Shown piece by piece: positions 45,122 to 55,594 of a DNA stretch of 64,000 nt. The stretch is from assembly GCA_015680685.1 (NCBI GenBank), contig MNCI01002105.1, positions 1 through 64,000 on the forward strand. Reading direction: 5' to 3'. This stretch comes from Gnetum montanum (lineage: Eukaryota > Streptophyta > Gnetopsida > Gnetales > Gnetaceae). The stretch's first letter is position 1. Each line of letters begins with the position of its first letter. Position numbers and translations under genes: made by a program. The notes beneath the pieces are model-generated. The model saw only the letters and a program-made list of their open reading frames with translations, did not search any database and was not told the DNA's origin.

Positions 45122-46056
45122 CTACAACATCCATGTGCAAAGTCAGTATCTTGAGATGGATTTTCTTGGCACCTACCTATCCAACTATAGGGGAAACCTC
45201 CTCTATTGGGCATGGCCTCTTGATCTTTCTCTTGGAAGGCCCCACTATTTCTACAATATAACAGTCAACCCTATTTACATCCCCAATAATAGTTGAGGGA
45301 CAGTTGCCCACACTGTCATAGGAGTAATGTGACTGTGACCTTCCCAAAGGACCTTTAGTCATAATCGAATATGACTCATTAATCCCTTCTAGGGGGTCCT
45401 ACATGCGAGAGGTGGTGAACAAGTGTTTAACCCAAGGCTTCGATAGTTGTTCACAATCCTACACTACCCAGTGCCCACTATCCTAGATCACTAAGAACTC
45501 CGCGAACCTTCACAGATATGCTACGAAGAATTGCAAGTGCATGTGAGACCTTGCCTAGAGGTTGTAGCGAAGTCTAGTGATCTTGGCTTATAGTCTAGCA
45601 GTAAGAAGGGAGGCCTAGTTAAACCTTGTGTCCTCCTCCAATACCTCCCTCATCACCTATGCTTGCTCCATCCTAAGGGTTTTTCCTTGGGAGAGCAACT
45701 TCGGAAAGGCACGGGCATGAAAAAGAGGGTAGAGCTCCTAGACATTAGGCACATGCATGTCTTTAACCATGATGCCTTTATGACATTGATTGGTTTCCAA
45801 CCACTCCTCGATCTCTCCTTTGTAGTCCACCTTTCTACTAGCCTTGTCAATGACTAATAGGCCCTTAGAGGAGAAGTCAAAGAGATCAGCAAAGAAGACA
45901 TCATTGAGGTCTAGGACTACCCTCACTTCATGCACATTGGTGACAAAGTGGTGGGCGTTGCTGCTAAAGGATTCTATAATGGTGATCATCTTGGCCACCG
46001 AAACACTTGAGCTAAGGGCCAAAAAAAGGTCCATCAACCCAACACATGTGAGCTAA

Positions 46057-46528
46057 CTGGTCAATGCCTTTGAGGCTCAATGGCACAACCAATGTTGTGC
46101 CCCCTCTACATCACCGTACTTGATTATGAGGTGGCCTCACTACAGCCAATGGTAACCACCATCATCTCTCCTAAAGCAACTGTAGTTGTAACATAGGAAA
46201 AATTAATGTTAGCATTATGCCTTCAAGCACCGAATGGAGTATTTATTTAAGTCCTCTCCCACCTACTCAATCATGACCTCCCAAAAGTTCATACTATTAT
46301 TTGATTAACTATTCGCTACACTCCCATGGAGCATAGCTCCAACAATAGTCTTTTTTTTATAGAAGGAAATAATAGTATGTGCTCTACATCCCTACACCTC
46401 CTGCAATTGTGGTCACTACCACAATGGCTATGCCACTATGCCCCATGACACTGCCCTACCTCATGCTTTGCTATGGCCTTCGCTGCACATCCTACCTTAC
46501 AAGCAGCAGCAACCCTTGAACCCTCATC
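46057..46528. other. E4 spacer upstream of the antisense gene, left part
   Basis: No gene supported. A/C-rich sequence with several CACTATGCC-like stretches; it continues across solo LTR S at 49265-50440 and would form the 5' flank of the antisense gene. A CATAGCTCC-type motif like those of the LTR U3 occurs near 46330. Confidence 0.35.
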
Positions 46529-46533
46529 CCTAC
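46529..46533. repeat. left target-site duplication of S
   Basis: CCTAC, identical to 49260-49264. An exact 5-bp match, as expected for an LTR element insertion. Confidence 0.75.
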
Positions 46534-47113
46534 TGTTGGCGACCATTTGGGACGCGACCGCCAACGAGTGTCCTCGAACAGGATTTAGGTGCCTGCTGGT
46601 CTCTGGCAACACCAAGGCCCAGATACCTCCAAATAACTCAATAGTTAATGTGAGTATGTGTGTGTGCTGTTGCGGCATGCGGTTGTATGAAATGTGACAA
46701 TTTCATTGTGTGTGAACTACAAATGACTTACTTTAAAGAGATTCAGCCAACTTTATCAAGTACTGTGAGTTGATGAAAGTTTCCTATTTTGTTCAAAATA
46801 CCTAGTCTATGTGGTCCTTATAATACCTGCTTGTAACAAGTAAAATTTTGCAAAAACATTTGAGCACAACTCCGCAAATCTACTCCTAATTTTCCCCAGA
46901 GAAAAAAGTAGTTCCACAAGAAAACTAGAAATAGAGCAAGATTCAATGGAAATAGACAGAAAAAAAAAGAAAGTAGATTTGTGTGGACCTCAAATATTTA
47001 AACAAGATAAAATGTCACGAGTAAACACTTCGCAATAAAGCTATCTCAAATTCAATATCTATGAATTGTTCAAACTTCCAAGACTCAAACAAGCAATATC
47101 TTCAAGACAATCC

Positions 47114-47638
47114 NNNNNNNNNNNNNNNNNNNNNNNNNNNNNNNNNNNNNNNNNNNNNNNNNNNNNNNNNNNNNNNNNNNNNNNNNNNNNNNNNNNNNNN
47201 NNNNNNNNNNNNNNNNNNNNNNNNNNNNNNNNNNNNNNNNNNNNNNNNNNNNNNNNNNNNNNNNNNNNNNNNNNNNNNNNNNNNNNNNNNNNNNNNNNNN
47301 NNNNNNNNNNNNNNNNNNNNNNNNNNNNNNNNNNNNNNNNNNNNNNNNNNNNNNNNNNNNNNNNNNNNNNNNNNNNNNNNNNNNNNNNNNNNNNNNNNNN
47401 NNNNNNNNNNNNNNNNNNNNNNNNNNNNNNNNNNNNNNNNNNNNNNNNNNNNNNNNNNNNNNNNNNNNNNNNNNNNNNNNNNNNNNNNNNNNNNNNNNNN
47501 NNNNNNNNNNNNNNNNNNNNNNNNNNNNNNNNNNNNNNNNNNNNNNNNNNNNNNNNNNNNNNNNNNNNNNNNNNNNNNNNNNNNNNNNNNNNNNNNNNNN
47601 NNNNNNNNNNNNNNNNNNNNNNNNNNNNNNNNNNNNNN
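47114..47638. other. assembly gap (525 N)
   Basis: Run of N inside S. The real length and content are unknown; any frame crossing it is meaningless. Confidence 0.99.
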
Positions 47639-47664
47639 TCCTTTTTCATCCTTGACCCTTGAAG

Positions 47665-47676
47665 CCTTTTTATAGG
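47665..47676 (-). promoter_or_regulatory. TATA box of S
   Basis: Minus-strand CCTATAAAAAGG, a strong plant TATA context, about 1.58 kb from the LTR start at 49259. Confidence 0.6.
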
Positions 47677-49259
47677 GTTCAAAGGTAGGTAGGGAAGTTA
47701 CATATTCAAAAATATCTCACCTAACTTCTCTCCCAAGTAACTTGGTTAACCAATAGGAGATTACTTACTAAATATCCTAGCTAACTTTACTCCTAAGTAA
47801 TTGAGCTATCCAATTAGAAAATTACTTGCCCAACAAGCTAGGAGATTTTTTATCCAACAAGTTAGGTAAGTTACAACAATTTTGGATGGTTGCAACCACC
47901 AAAGAGATAAAAATGCTAAAATAAAGGGATAAATATAAATTAAAGGGATAATAGCCATATGTCCCTTGCATGAATATCTCATAGTAAAGTATTTTATTTC
48001 ATGTAATAATGGGGTAGTAACGATGGATTTAATACATGGGCTGATATGTATAATGCATAAGTGGAGATGTAATTCATAGTATTTATAATGTAATCTGATT
48101 CAATTTTATTGGGCAATTATTTGTAAGTCTTGCTTAGTAAAATATTTAAAGTTTTAATTTAGCTTATTTTAATTTTAAATTCGTAAGTATTACTAAGCTA
48201 TAATGATTTTATAAAAAATCTAATATAATCTTCCTTTTGGAAGTAGCAGTGGTTAATTTATCTTATATTAAATCCATGATACCAGAAATACGAGCCCGAA
48301 GGCAAAGCCATCGATCCTGCAACTGATTCTTGGATTGAGGGCGTTCCAGCAACTGCCTCCACGGGAGAAAACCCTGCTGCCGGATTAGGAAACATCGCCG
48401 TGTGTTCTGTCTGAACCAGCAACTGCCCTAACCTCTGCCTTTGGAAAAAGTCTGCAATTTTTGATATTGCGGTTTTGAAATTTTTGCTCTGTACTTTTGG
48501 TTGTCCCCTGGATTTTCTGCAGTGCCTTTGGAGACGCACGGGACAGAACACCGAAAAATGCAGATTCTGATTTGGGTTTTGCTTTTCTTCTCTTTTTTTA
48601 TTATATGCATTCTGCGTCCATGGATGTATTGGTGCTGCCGTTATTATCTCTGCCTGCCCTGGTGCGCCCACTGCCTGTGCATTTTTTTTTCCGGCCTTTG
48701 TCATTTTCTGAATCGTCTCTGCCTGAAGCCCTTATGACAGAACAAAAAAAACACAAATTTTCCAAGAACGCCCAAACAAATTGTTAACAAAATCGGTAAA
48801 CAGGGCTGCGATTTTCTACAACTTCTGGAGCAAAATAGGGCCACGATTTTTTGCAATTTCCATTTGCAGGTATAATATTTTTTGTTTTTGGTACGCCTCA
48901 GGTCCGCGCCCAGGAATTCCACAGTTCGGTTTGTTGTACTGCGTGAGTGAGGGTTTGACATTTGTAGCATCGCGAGCCTCCAAAAACGTAACCTTAAAAT
49001 ATTTGCATCTTTTGAAATATATTTCATTTTTGGAATGGTAACAGATGTTTGATAATATCCTTGAAATTTCTCAACGCCAATTCTTGCCTCAAAATTACTC
49101 CATACCAATCATCTCATTCAACCTTCAATTTACCCCACAAGGTTTTAACATACCAACACCCCTTGAATATAACTTTGATAGCTCTTATGAGTTATTAAAA
49201 CTTACCAAACTCAAACCCTTGAATCTTGCTATTCCATAAAATGGCCAAATGTGCCAACA

Positions 49260-49264
49260 CCTAC
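49260..49264. repeat. right target-site duplication of S
   Basis: CCTAC, identical to 46529-46533. Confidence 0.75.
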
Positions 49265-50440
49265 CATCACTTCCCTGCCCCTACAGCATGTCCATCCATC
49301 ATTGTTGTAGTCCTAGACCCCACATAGATGGCTAAAAATAATAATGATGAAAATCCCTAATAGCACCCTCACCCCATGATGGCCACCCATGGACATTGTC
49401 AACATTGGTGCCTTGCCCCACGCATAGTCAAAAATGTGGGGCGAATCGATATAATCACAATGATGACTCGCCAAGCCTCAGTTCAATAGGCAACAGCCCT
49501 AGGGTCACCACCAAAACCTTGATCTACTACCCTAAGCATCCCCATGGCTTCTCTGATCATCGTAGTAGTTTCAGCCAATGCAACCCAAGCCCCTTGCCTC
49601 ATGTATAGTCATGCACAAGCTTGCTGCTACTCCTCCCCTTTGCCACATAGTCACAACGGGTGTATTGGTGATGGCCCCTGACACACCAGGGTGCCACTAG
49701 TAAACCCTCCACTGTGCATGTCATGTAATCAAGAAAATAATAAAATAATAAACAAAATACATTTGTGGTTGCATAGACAATTGTAGTAGTCACAATCATT
49801 GAAACCCTTACCTTCAAACTGTAGCACCAAAATAGAAAAACAAAAAATAAGAAAACAAAATCCCTACCTAGCATGCACTCCCTTACCACCATAATGGCCA
49901 TAAGGGCCATGGCAGTGGTAGTCCTTGCCAATGTAGGATGCCATCCATAAAACCAAAAGCCCTTGAAAACACCTAGTGCATGAAGCCAAAAGAAAACACA
50001 AGAATAATGACAAGGAGGCAAGCATAGTCAGGCATACTTAGTAGTCAACAATGCTCTCCTCTCCTCCACACATGCTCATGGTAGGCACTCCAAGACTCGC
50101 TCTCCCTCCTCCACATTGGCTAGGCTAGGGTGTTTTCATCCACATCAATGTAGCATGTTAGCAACTATGCTAGACTCTGGAAAGTTCATTTTTACCTTTG
50201 ACAATAATAAAATTCACCAAAGGTAAAATGCACTTATATAACCTTAGGAACCACTTAAATTTTCACCTACCCATTACTATGCTCAATAATGTTGAGCATA
50301 GCAAGGTATGAGCATAGTTACCAAAGTTAGAAAAAATTTTAATTTTTTTGGCAATCTCTAGACCTAGAAAAATTTTGAATTTTTCTTGTCACCTAGTTAG
50401 CACCCAAGCCAATTTTACTCTTCCAATGTGCCCAACATTG
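49265..50440. other. E4 spacer upstream of the antisense gene, right part
   Basis: Continuation of E4 after S. C/A-rich on the plus strand (G/T-rich on the strand of the antisense gene), with no convincing gene. An open minus-strand frame at 49599-50021 (140 codons, F/W-rich) has no recognisable domain and sits where E3 has its G-rich spacer. From 50270 it contains LTR-like words (TATGCTCAATAATGTTGAGCATAG, a 10-bp-arm palindrome). Confidence 0.35.
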
Positions 50441-50454
50441 CCTCAACAATGCAT

Positions 50455-50645
50455 TTAGTGCATATTACTATTCGCTACGATGTTAAACTAGTGTTTCACC
50501 ATCTGCTACAATGTTAAACTAGTGTTTCACTATCTCCCACAACATTAAATTGGCATTCAATAGTCTGATCAAACTTTAAACTAATGCTTCATGATCTACG
50601 AAGACCTTAAACTAGCAACCTCGTGTCCTATCAAGGCCTAAAATC
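50455..50645. repeat. minisatellite array B of E4 (between antisense gene and RT)
   Basis: Five units with the core GTTAAACTAGTGTTTCACC, e.g. at 50482, 50512, 50545, 50575 and 50607. Reverse complement of the unit type in E3 array B (30044-30170). Confidence 0.7.
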
Positions 50646-50770
50646 AGCCCACACATTCCTTGCTTTTACAATCACATCTGCATACTTAGGCAAAATTTTA
50701 TCACATTGTTTTTTTTAACTGTGCATATTGCTTTCATTAAGACAAGTGCAACTTGACATTTTTTTGGTTA

Positions 50771-50779
50771 TTTTTGTAG
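50771..50779 (+). promoter_or_regulatory. splice-acceptor-like site before RT in E4
   Basis: TTTTTGTAG/GA after a T-rich stretch, matching the E3 site at 29913-29920. A second AG lies 11 bases on (TTGCAG). The RT-RH-INT frame opens right after it. Confidence 0.5.
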
Positions 50780-52478
50780 GATTATTGCAGGATTTACAAC
50801 ATGGCTACGTACAAGCATCTCCATTCACCATTGGTCCTTTCTAAGCCACATGGTGATCTTATGCAATGCATTGATCCTTAATGCCTAGACCTTGAGCCTA
50901 TAGCCTATGATGAATACATAACATCCATAGGGGCACCACTAAACTAGCCAAACCACCTAGTTAAAGGTATAGATCTAAAGACAAGCAACATCACCAAGGA
51001 CTCCCTTGTTGAAGTCCTTGTAGCAACATCTAGTGACGAGGCAAAAACATTAAAGCTTAGTTCTTTGTTAGAGCCTCAACATGCCCCAAACATTGCAAAG
51101 GTACTTAATGAAAACATCAAGGCATTTACATGGTCTTATGAAAATATGCCTGACCTAGATCCTCACATAGTACAACACAACATAATCCTCAATCCTAACA
51201 TGAAACCAATCAAACAAAAGGCCCACAAGGTTAGGCCTAAGGTGGTGTTGGCAGCCTACAATGGAATCACCAAGCTCTACAAAGTTGGTTTTATCCGAGC
51301 AGTTAACTACGCTGATTGGGTCTCCAACATTGTTGTTGTCCCTAAGAAAAATGGAAGTATACACATTTTCATAGACTTCTAGGACCTCAACAAGGTGATC
51401 ATTAAAGATGATTTCCCATTGCCTAGTATTGATAAACTAGTCGATACTATGGCTGGTCATGCCTTTCTTTCCTTTATGGACAGGTTCTCAAGGTACAACT
51501 AACTTCAAATCAACCTAGAGCACTAGCTTAGTACTACCTTCATGACCCCTTGGGGTACATTTTGCTACACCATGATGCCCTTCGGACTTAAGAACATAGG
51601 AGCAACTTATCAACGAGCCATGATGTACATCTTTAGTGATTACCTATTAGGTTTGCTCAATGATTACATTGATGATATAGCAATTAAATCCAAGGCATCA
51701 CAAAACCATGCAGATGACTTAGAACTTATGCTCAAACGCTAACTGAAGCATGAACTTAGGAAAAATCCTAAGAAATATGTCTTTAGCATAAATATGGGTC
51801 ACATGCTAGGTTTTGTAGTATCCAAAGTAGGCATACGCACAGACCCCAATAAGGTTAAGGCCATTATTAACTTAGCACCATTGACCAACCTTAAGGGGCT
51901 ACAAGGGTTACAAGGTAGATTGCAATTCAAATGATGATTTATACATGGTTAACTGACAAGTTTCAGCTAATGCAACACTTACTCAAAAAAGAAATCCACT
52001 TTGAGTGGACGGCTCAATTCCAAGTAGCATTTGACAACCTTAAGCAAGAGCTAGCTCAACTTCCAACAGTCTACCCTCCACAAGGAGATAAACCATTCTA
52101 CATCTACCTTGCTATCTCTAATGCATCCATTGCTTCTCTACTTTTTCAAAAGTGAGATGATGATAACAAGGTTCCTATGTACTACCTAAGTCATGCATTA
52201 GTGGCCTATGAAGTAAAGTACAATGATGTAGAAAAGACTTGCCTCGTCTTAGTCTTCGAACTTAAGAAGTGGAGGCACTATATTTTTTGCAACTAAGTAA
52301 AAATCATCTACAAGAGCAATGTACTTCAAGTAATTACAACAAATATCTATGAGAGCAGTCACATTACACATTGGAAAGTAATAACCACAAAGTTTAACTT
52401 GCATCATATTACACAAGCATCAACTAAAGGTCAAGAAATAGCCACACAACTTACAGCTTTCTTAATCAATGACCAAGC
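50780..52478 (+). pseudogene. RT-RH: E4 reverse transcriptase and RNase H, cut by E5
   Basis: MATYKHLHSPLVL (50801) opens the unit. RT: NIKAFTWSYENMPDLDPHI, KAHKVRPKVVLAAYNGI, VVVPKKNGSI, FIDF then TAG then DLNKV (51372-51398), FSRYN, TPWGTFCYTMMPFGLKN (51544-51594) and NDYIDDIAIKSK, with both catalytic Asp residues kept (51659-51694). Connection: GFVVSKVGI and NLAPLTNL; then HLLKKEIHFEWTAQF and the RNase H start. The KGQEIATQLTAF linker between the two RNase H domains is at 52428, after which E5 interrupts at 52479. Apart from TAG codons the frame is nearly continuous. Confidence 0.8.
52474..52478. repeat. left target-site duplication of E5
   Basis: CAAGC, matching CAAGT at 61963-61967 with one C-to-T change. 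Joining the two sides restores the E4 linker (AATGACCAAG then YAACAATAGATC), which matches E3 at the same place. Confidence 0.8.
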
Positions 52479-54211
52479 TATAGCAACCAAAAACATCGGT
52501 AGTTGGAAACACCAAGAGGTTGCCAAGCGAACATTTTTAACCCCAGATCCATGTGAGGGCCATGCTGGATATAAAGCAAGGCACCTTGAATAGTCTAGTC
52601 GATCAGATAAGAACTTAATCAGTGTAACTTAACCTTTCATGAACTTTATTTTAAATGTTAAATATGCAAGGTATAACTGATGATTAATAAATGCAGGAAT
52701 ACAAAAAATAATGCTAAACATTGATAACAATGAAGAAATAATAGGATAAGCTAGGATAAGAAAATGCATAGCCGCAAAATCACGGGTTCGATTCTCTTCC
52801 TTGTTTGAAGTGTATAACAAGCTATACAATGCTGGAGGTGCATAGAGAGTTTAAGAATGACTAGAATGCTCAAAATGTACCAACTATGCCTTTGAGTGAG
52901 AACTTACAAGCCAACAATGTAAAAATGCCAATGCCAAATGCCAATGCAAAATGCCAACCCAAAATTGCCAACAATTGCCAACCACTATCTTTAATGCAAA
53001 AATGTTATTTCTTATCACAAGAAAGCCAACCAACTCGCAAAGAAGCCAACCCTTTGAGCATTGTTTGCCAGTGTATTTATAGGGCTAGGAGCAGGCGAGA
53101 AATAAGGTCTGAATGCCACGTTTCCTAGACCCACCAGATGCTGACGTGTCATTACTACAAAGATCTGCAATGCTGGTTGTGAACTTTGCTACATTGCAAT
53201 CATGCTTTCAAGAACTACATATGTTGGAATCTAGTATGCTAACAATACAAACAAGAAATGAAGCACATTCAAGTAACGTAGCTGCTTGCTAAGTTGTGCT
53301 ACGCTATGTAGCATAGCACATTGGTGTAGCATAGCTACTTGCTACGCTATGTTATGCATGCAGCATAGCATAGCGTAGCCACCAGTTTGAGCAGAAAACT
53401 TACATTAGAGTCAACAGCATTTGCCGAAAGTTTTGGCACACATTTGGTTAACCTTTGAAGCACTTTTTTATTTTGCATCTTTGCTATGCTATGAGATGCT
53501 ATATAGCATAGTATAGTGTAGCGACTGGTTTCAACTAGAACTTGTGTTCAAGTTGAAAATACTTGCTGTTATTCTTGTCTTGTTGCTACACTGTGATATG
53601 CTATGTAGTGTAGCGCAACATAGCAGACAACGCATCCTACCTTTTGTTCAATCTGCCACTTTCTAGTAAGGAACTTTGCTCAAGGACTTGAAGTCAATCA
53701 AGGAAAAATAGTTTTTTGGGGTCAGAGTGCTTGTTGAGTGCAACTGCTTTATTAGAATCACTTGGTAAGCTGGGCTTTTCTAATTTTCCTTCACTATGCT
53801 ATGCTACGTTGCATAGCGTAGCATAGCATAGCATCTTGTTTTGCAACAGTTTGCACTCAACCATTTGAACAACTATCTTTGGAGGCTTGCTACGCTACAC
53901 AGTGTAGTGTAGTGTAGCACACTCCTTCACTAGAAAACTTGTCGAACTATTTTTTCCATATTGAGCACCGTCGACAACTCCTAGCATAGTTTCTGAGTAG
54001 ACTAACAGTTGGGTGAATCACCGAGGTGGGCAGGCTGGAGAGTCCATCGATCCTATTAGCTCTACAGGTAGAAAACTTGTCAAACTAAACAATCTAACCT
54101 TAATGCATTCATTTCCTAACAAAGGGTCATGAGGCTACACTTGTAAAAATCCTTCCCTCAGTTAAAAGACCGTGGTGAAGTAAGAGTTCCTCGAACTTTT
54201 ATGGTGTTTCA
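52479..54211 (-). repeat. 3' LTR of E5
   Basis: Minus strand starts TGAAACACCAT at 54211 and ends CTATA at 52479 (CTACA in the other copy). TATA box at 53074-53081. U3 (about 53290-53925) contains at least six palindromic clusters such as TGCTACGCTATGTAGCATAG. A GGTTCGATTC motif at about 52786 is shared with the other LTR. Confidence 0.85.
53074..53081 (-). promoter_or_regulatory. TATA box of E5 3' LTR
   Basis: Minus-strand TATAAATA in CCCTATAAATACAC, as in E3 and E4. Confidence 0.6.
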
Positions 54212-54223
54212 TTGCCCCTCTTT
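54212..54223 (-). other. polypurine tract of E5
   Basis: Minus-strand AAAGAGGGGCAA directly before the LTR start TGAAACACC; same as E3 at 25672-25684. Confidence 0.75.
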
Positions 54224-54579
54224 GTCGACGTTTGGAGGATGGGCTCGAGAGATTCCAACAAAGAATACAAAACACCATGAAAGACAAGATGCTAACATCG
54301 CTCTTTAGCAATTGTCAAGATGTCACTTAGCTACGCTTAAGAGTACTAGGATAATCATGTAGGGAAAGGGAAAAGGGTGGAGCTATGAAGATAGTTTCGG
54401 GAAGGGAAAGAAGTAGCAATGTGGTCCCTTCTTGGAGTGCTTGTGAGGGAGTCAATGTGCATGGGCATCTTTTCCTTTGTAGGCTTCTAACGTCTCGTCA
54501 GAATGCTTAGAGAATGTCATTGCAAAACAACTAATGTGCCATTTTTTTAGGCACATTTTTTTTACATGAGCTTTTTCTC

Positions 54580-55480
54580 TTCTACACTTTTCTTTTGTTG
54601 TTTTGCCATTTTCATTTACAAAAAACCTTGTTGTTGCAGGACAGGTGTTTCTTTCCTAGGATGATTTGTGTTACATCCACGTGGGGCTTTAACCTACCTA
54701 CAGATGCTTCCCATGTAGTGAGTTGCATTACACACATCATGGACTTTGCAGTTGAGCATTTGGAAGGGCTTTATAGGCATCTAGAAAATTTGTAAAAGAG
54801 GTATGAAAAGGAATAATTACAAGTGTAAGAAACGAGGTAAAGGAGGTTAAGGGGGAGGATAGGATGTGCACTCCCAAATAGCCAAGCTAGTCAGGACAAC
54901 CACCTTGGAACGATGTAGTGTCCTATCACCTTGGCAAAATGCACCTGTAACCAACAACCCTCCAGCACATACACTGCAAACACAACATAGAGAAAACCAG
55001 AAGAAACAAACATCAAGTGAAATGAAGGCAAATGTCTTGCTTTCTTTGGACGCTACTGGAACAATGGGCATTATTACTGAGGCATTTAACATCCAAACTA
55101 GAAAGGCCAGTAGTAGTTCTGGCAGCATCAACGTGGAGAGGTAGGCACCAAGAAGGCTAGGAGTTACTGTGATGATGAAGATGCTCAAGAGTCCCCATCC
55201 AAGGCAAACATCATGTAGCTCAGCTGTAAGGTGAGAGGCCTAACAACTGAACATCTTTTAGGCCTGGGCTATGACAGGGGTTGGAGGGTAGCAACCTTGT
55301 GGTTGGGCCACAATAGTGTTGGGAACTTGGAGCAGGCACCGACCATGGAAGCGACTGCCAAGGCAAAGGGCCATGGTAGTGGTAGCTCTGGAAGGTCAGC
55401 AAGATGTCATACGACATCTTTGGAGGATTAGCAAGATGTCAAGGGCAATGGCATTGCACATATTCTAGAGAGTGTTTTCT
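54580..55480 (+). pseudogene. possible antisense gene of E5 between integrase and 3' LTR
   Basis: Plus strand, opposite to pol. After TTGTTGTTGCAG (acceptor-like, ending about 54639) a frame reads CFFPRMICVTSTWGFNLPTD and ends HLEGLYRHLENL at 54795; further open frames follow at 54866-55144 (S/T/Q-rich) and 55231-55431 (G/S-rich, GSGSSGRSARC). No domain recognised. Extra antisense ORFs at this position are known from the Tat lineage, which is the main support; the frames are short and change often, so this may be untranslated sequence. Confidence 0.35.
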
Positions 55481-55594
55481 TGACATCATGAACTACATTT
55501 TCAAACTGCAACATCCCACCTTGTGTTGGCACTGTGCACACTCGCTTTCTTGATGAGTCATAGATGCATGCTGAGGACATGCCGCAAACCCAAT

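Larger units (their letters stand above)
43493..46056 (-). pseudogene. antisense multi-exon gene of E4 (between PR and RT)
   Basis: Opposite to gag-pol. Exons on the minus strand: A about 46056-45122 (open apart from TAG; FFADLFDFSSKGLL, IEEWLE, a long helical Q/E/R-rich part with HLQFFVAYLQRFAEFL, a basic patch PSKRKIKRP), intron 45121-45028, B 45027-44805 (acidic, AEEEEAPKEELYKATEAF), intron 44804-44691, C about 44690-44582 (LWVEMLDKVSFMKGIVEHH), intron to 44489, D 44488-43667 (coiled-coil LWKCMNELEEMVARKNEKI, then LELFIEVIGRSRAFEIF), intron 43666 to about 43571, and a short last exon E. Donors GTTAGT or GTAAGT and acceptors ending AG are visible at most junctions. Exons D and E and the last intron are shared with E3. 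I do not recognise exons A-D as a known family. Nearly all stops are TAG, suggesting a once-intact protein of roughly 700 residues or more. Confidence 0.6.
46534..49259 (-). mobile_element. S, solo LTR (or gap-collapsed LTR element) inside E4
   Basis: Begins TGTTGGCGACCATTTGG and ends CCAAATGTGCCAACA, so the ends are inverted repeats, with identical CCTAC duplications outside. A minus-strand TATA box (47665-47676) sets the orientation. No second copy of the termini is visible, so a single long LTR of about 2.7 kb is the simplest reading, but the 525-base N gap could hide internal sequence. It is strikingly richer in CpG (about 48280-48990) than any neighbour, which points to a younger insertion. 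Open frames in it, such as 148 and 135 codons on the minus strand, show no recognisable domain. Confidence 0.7.

Noticed and set aside
46532-46566. Short hairpin GTTGGCG...CGCCAAC considered as a transposon terminal inverted repeat
   Set aside because: The true partner of this terminus is CCAACA at 49254-49259 with matching CCTAC duplications, so it is the end of an LTR rather than of a DNA transposon.
47059-47682. Frames of about 200 codons spanning the gap
   Set aside because: They exist only because N codons are not stops.
48258-49108. Two overlapping minus-strand frames of 148 and 135 codons
   Set aside because: They lie wholly inside the solo LTR S upstream of its TATA box. No domain is recognisable and the higher GC content alone explains the lack of stops.
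49599-50021. Minus-strand frame of 140 codons
   Set aside because: No recognisable motif, very F/W/C-rich, and located in spacer. Kept only as part of the flank of the antisense gene.
52780-52800. GGTTCGATTC, resembling the B box of a tRNA gene (also at about 60540)
   Set aside because: No acceptor-stem pairing, no A box at a suitable distance, and it occurs at the same place in both LTRs of E5, so it is LTR sequence.
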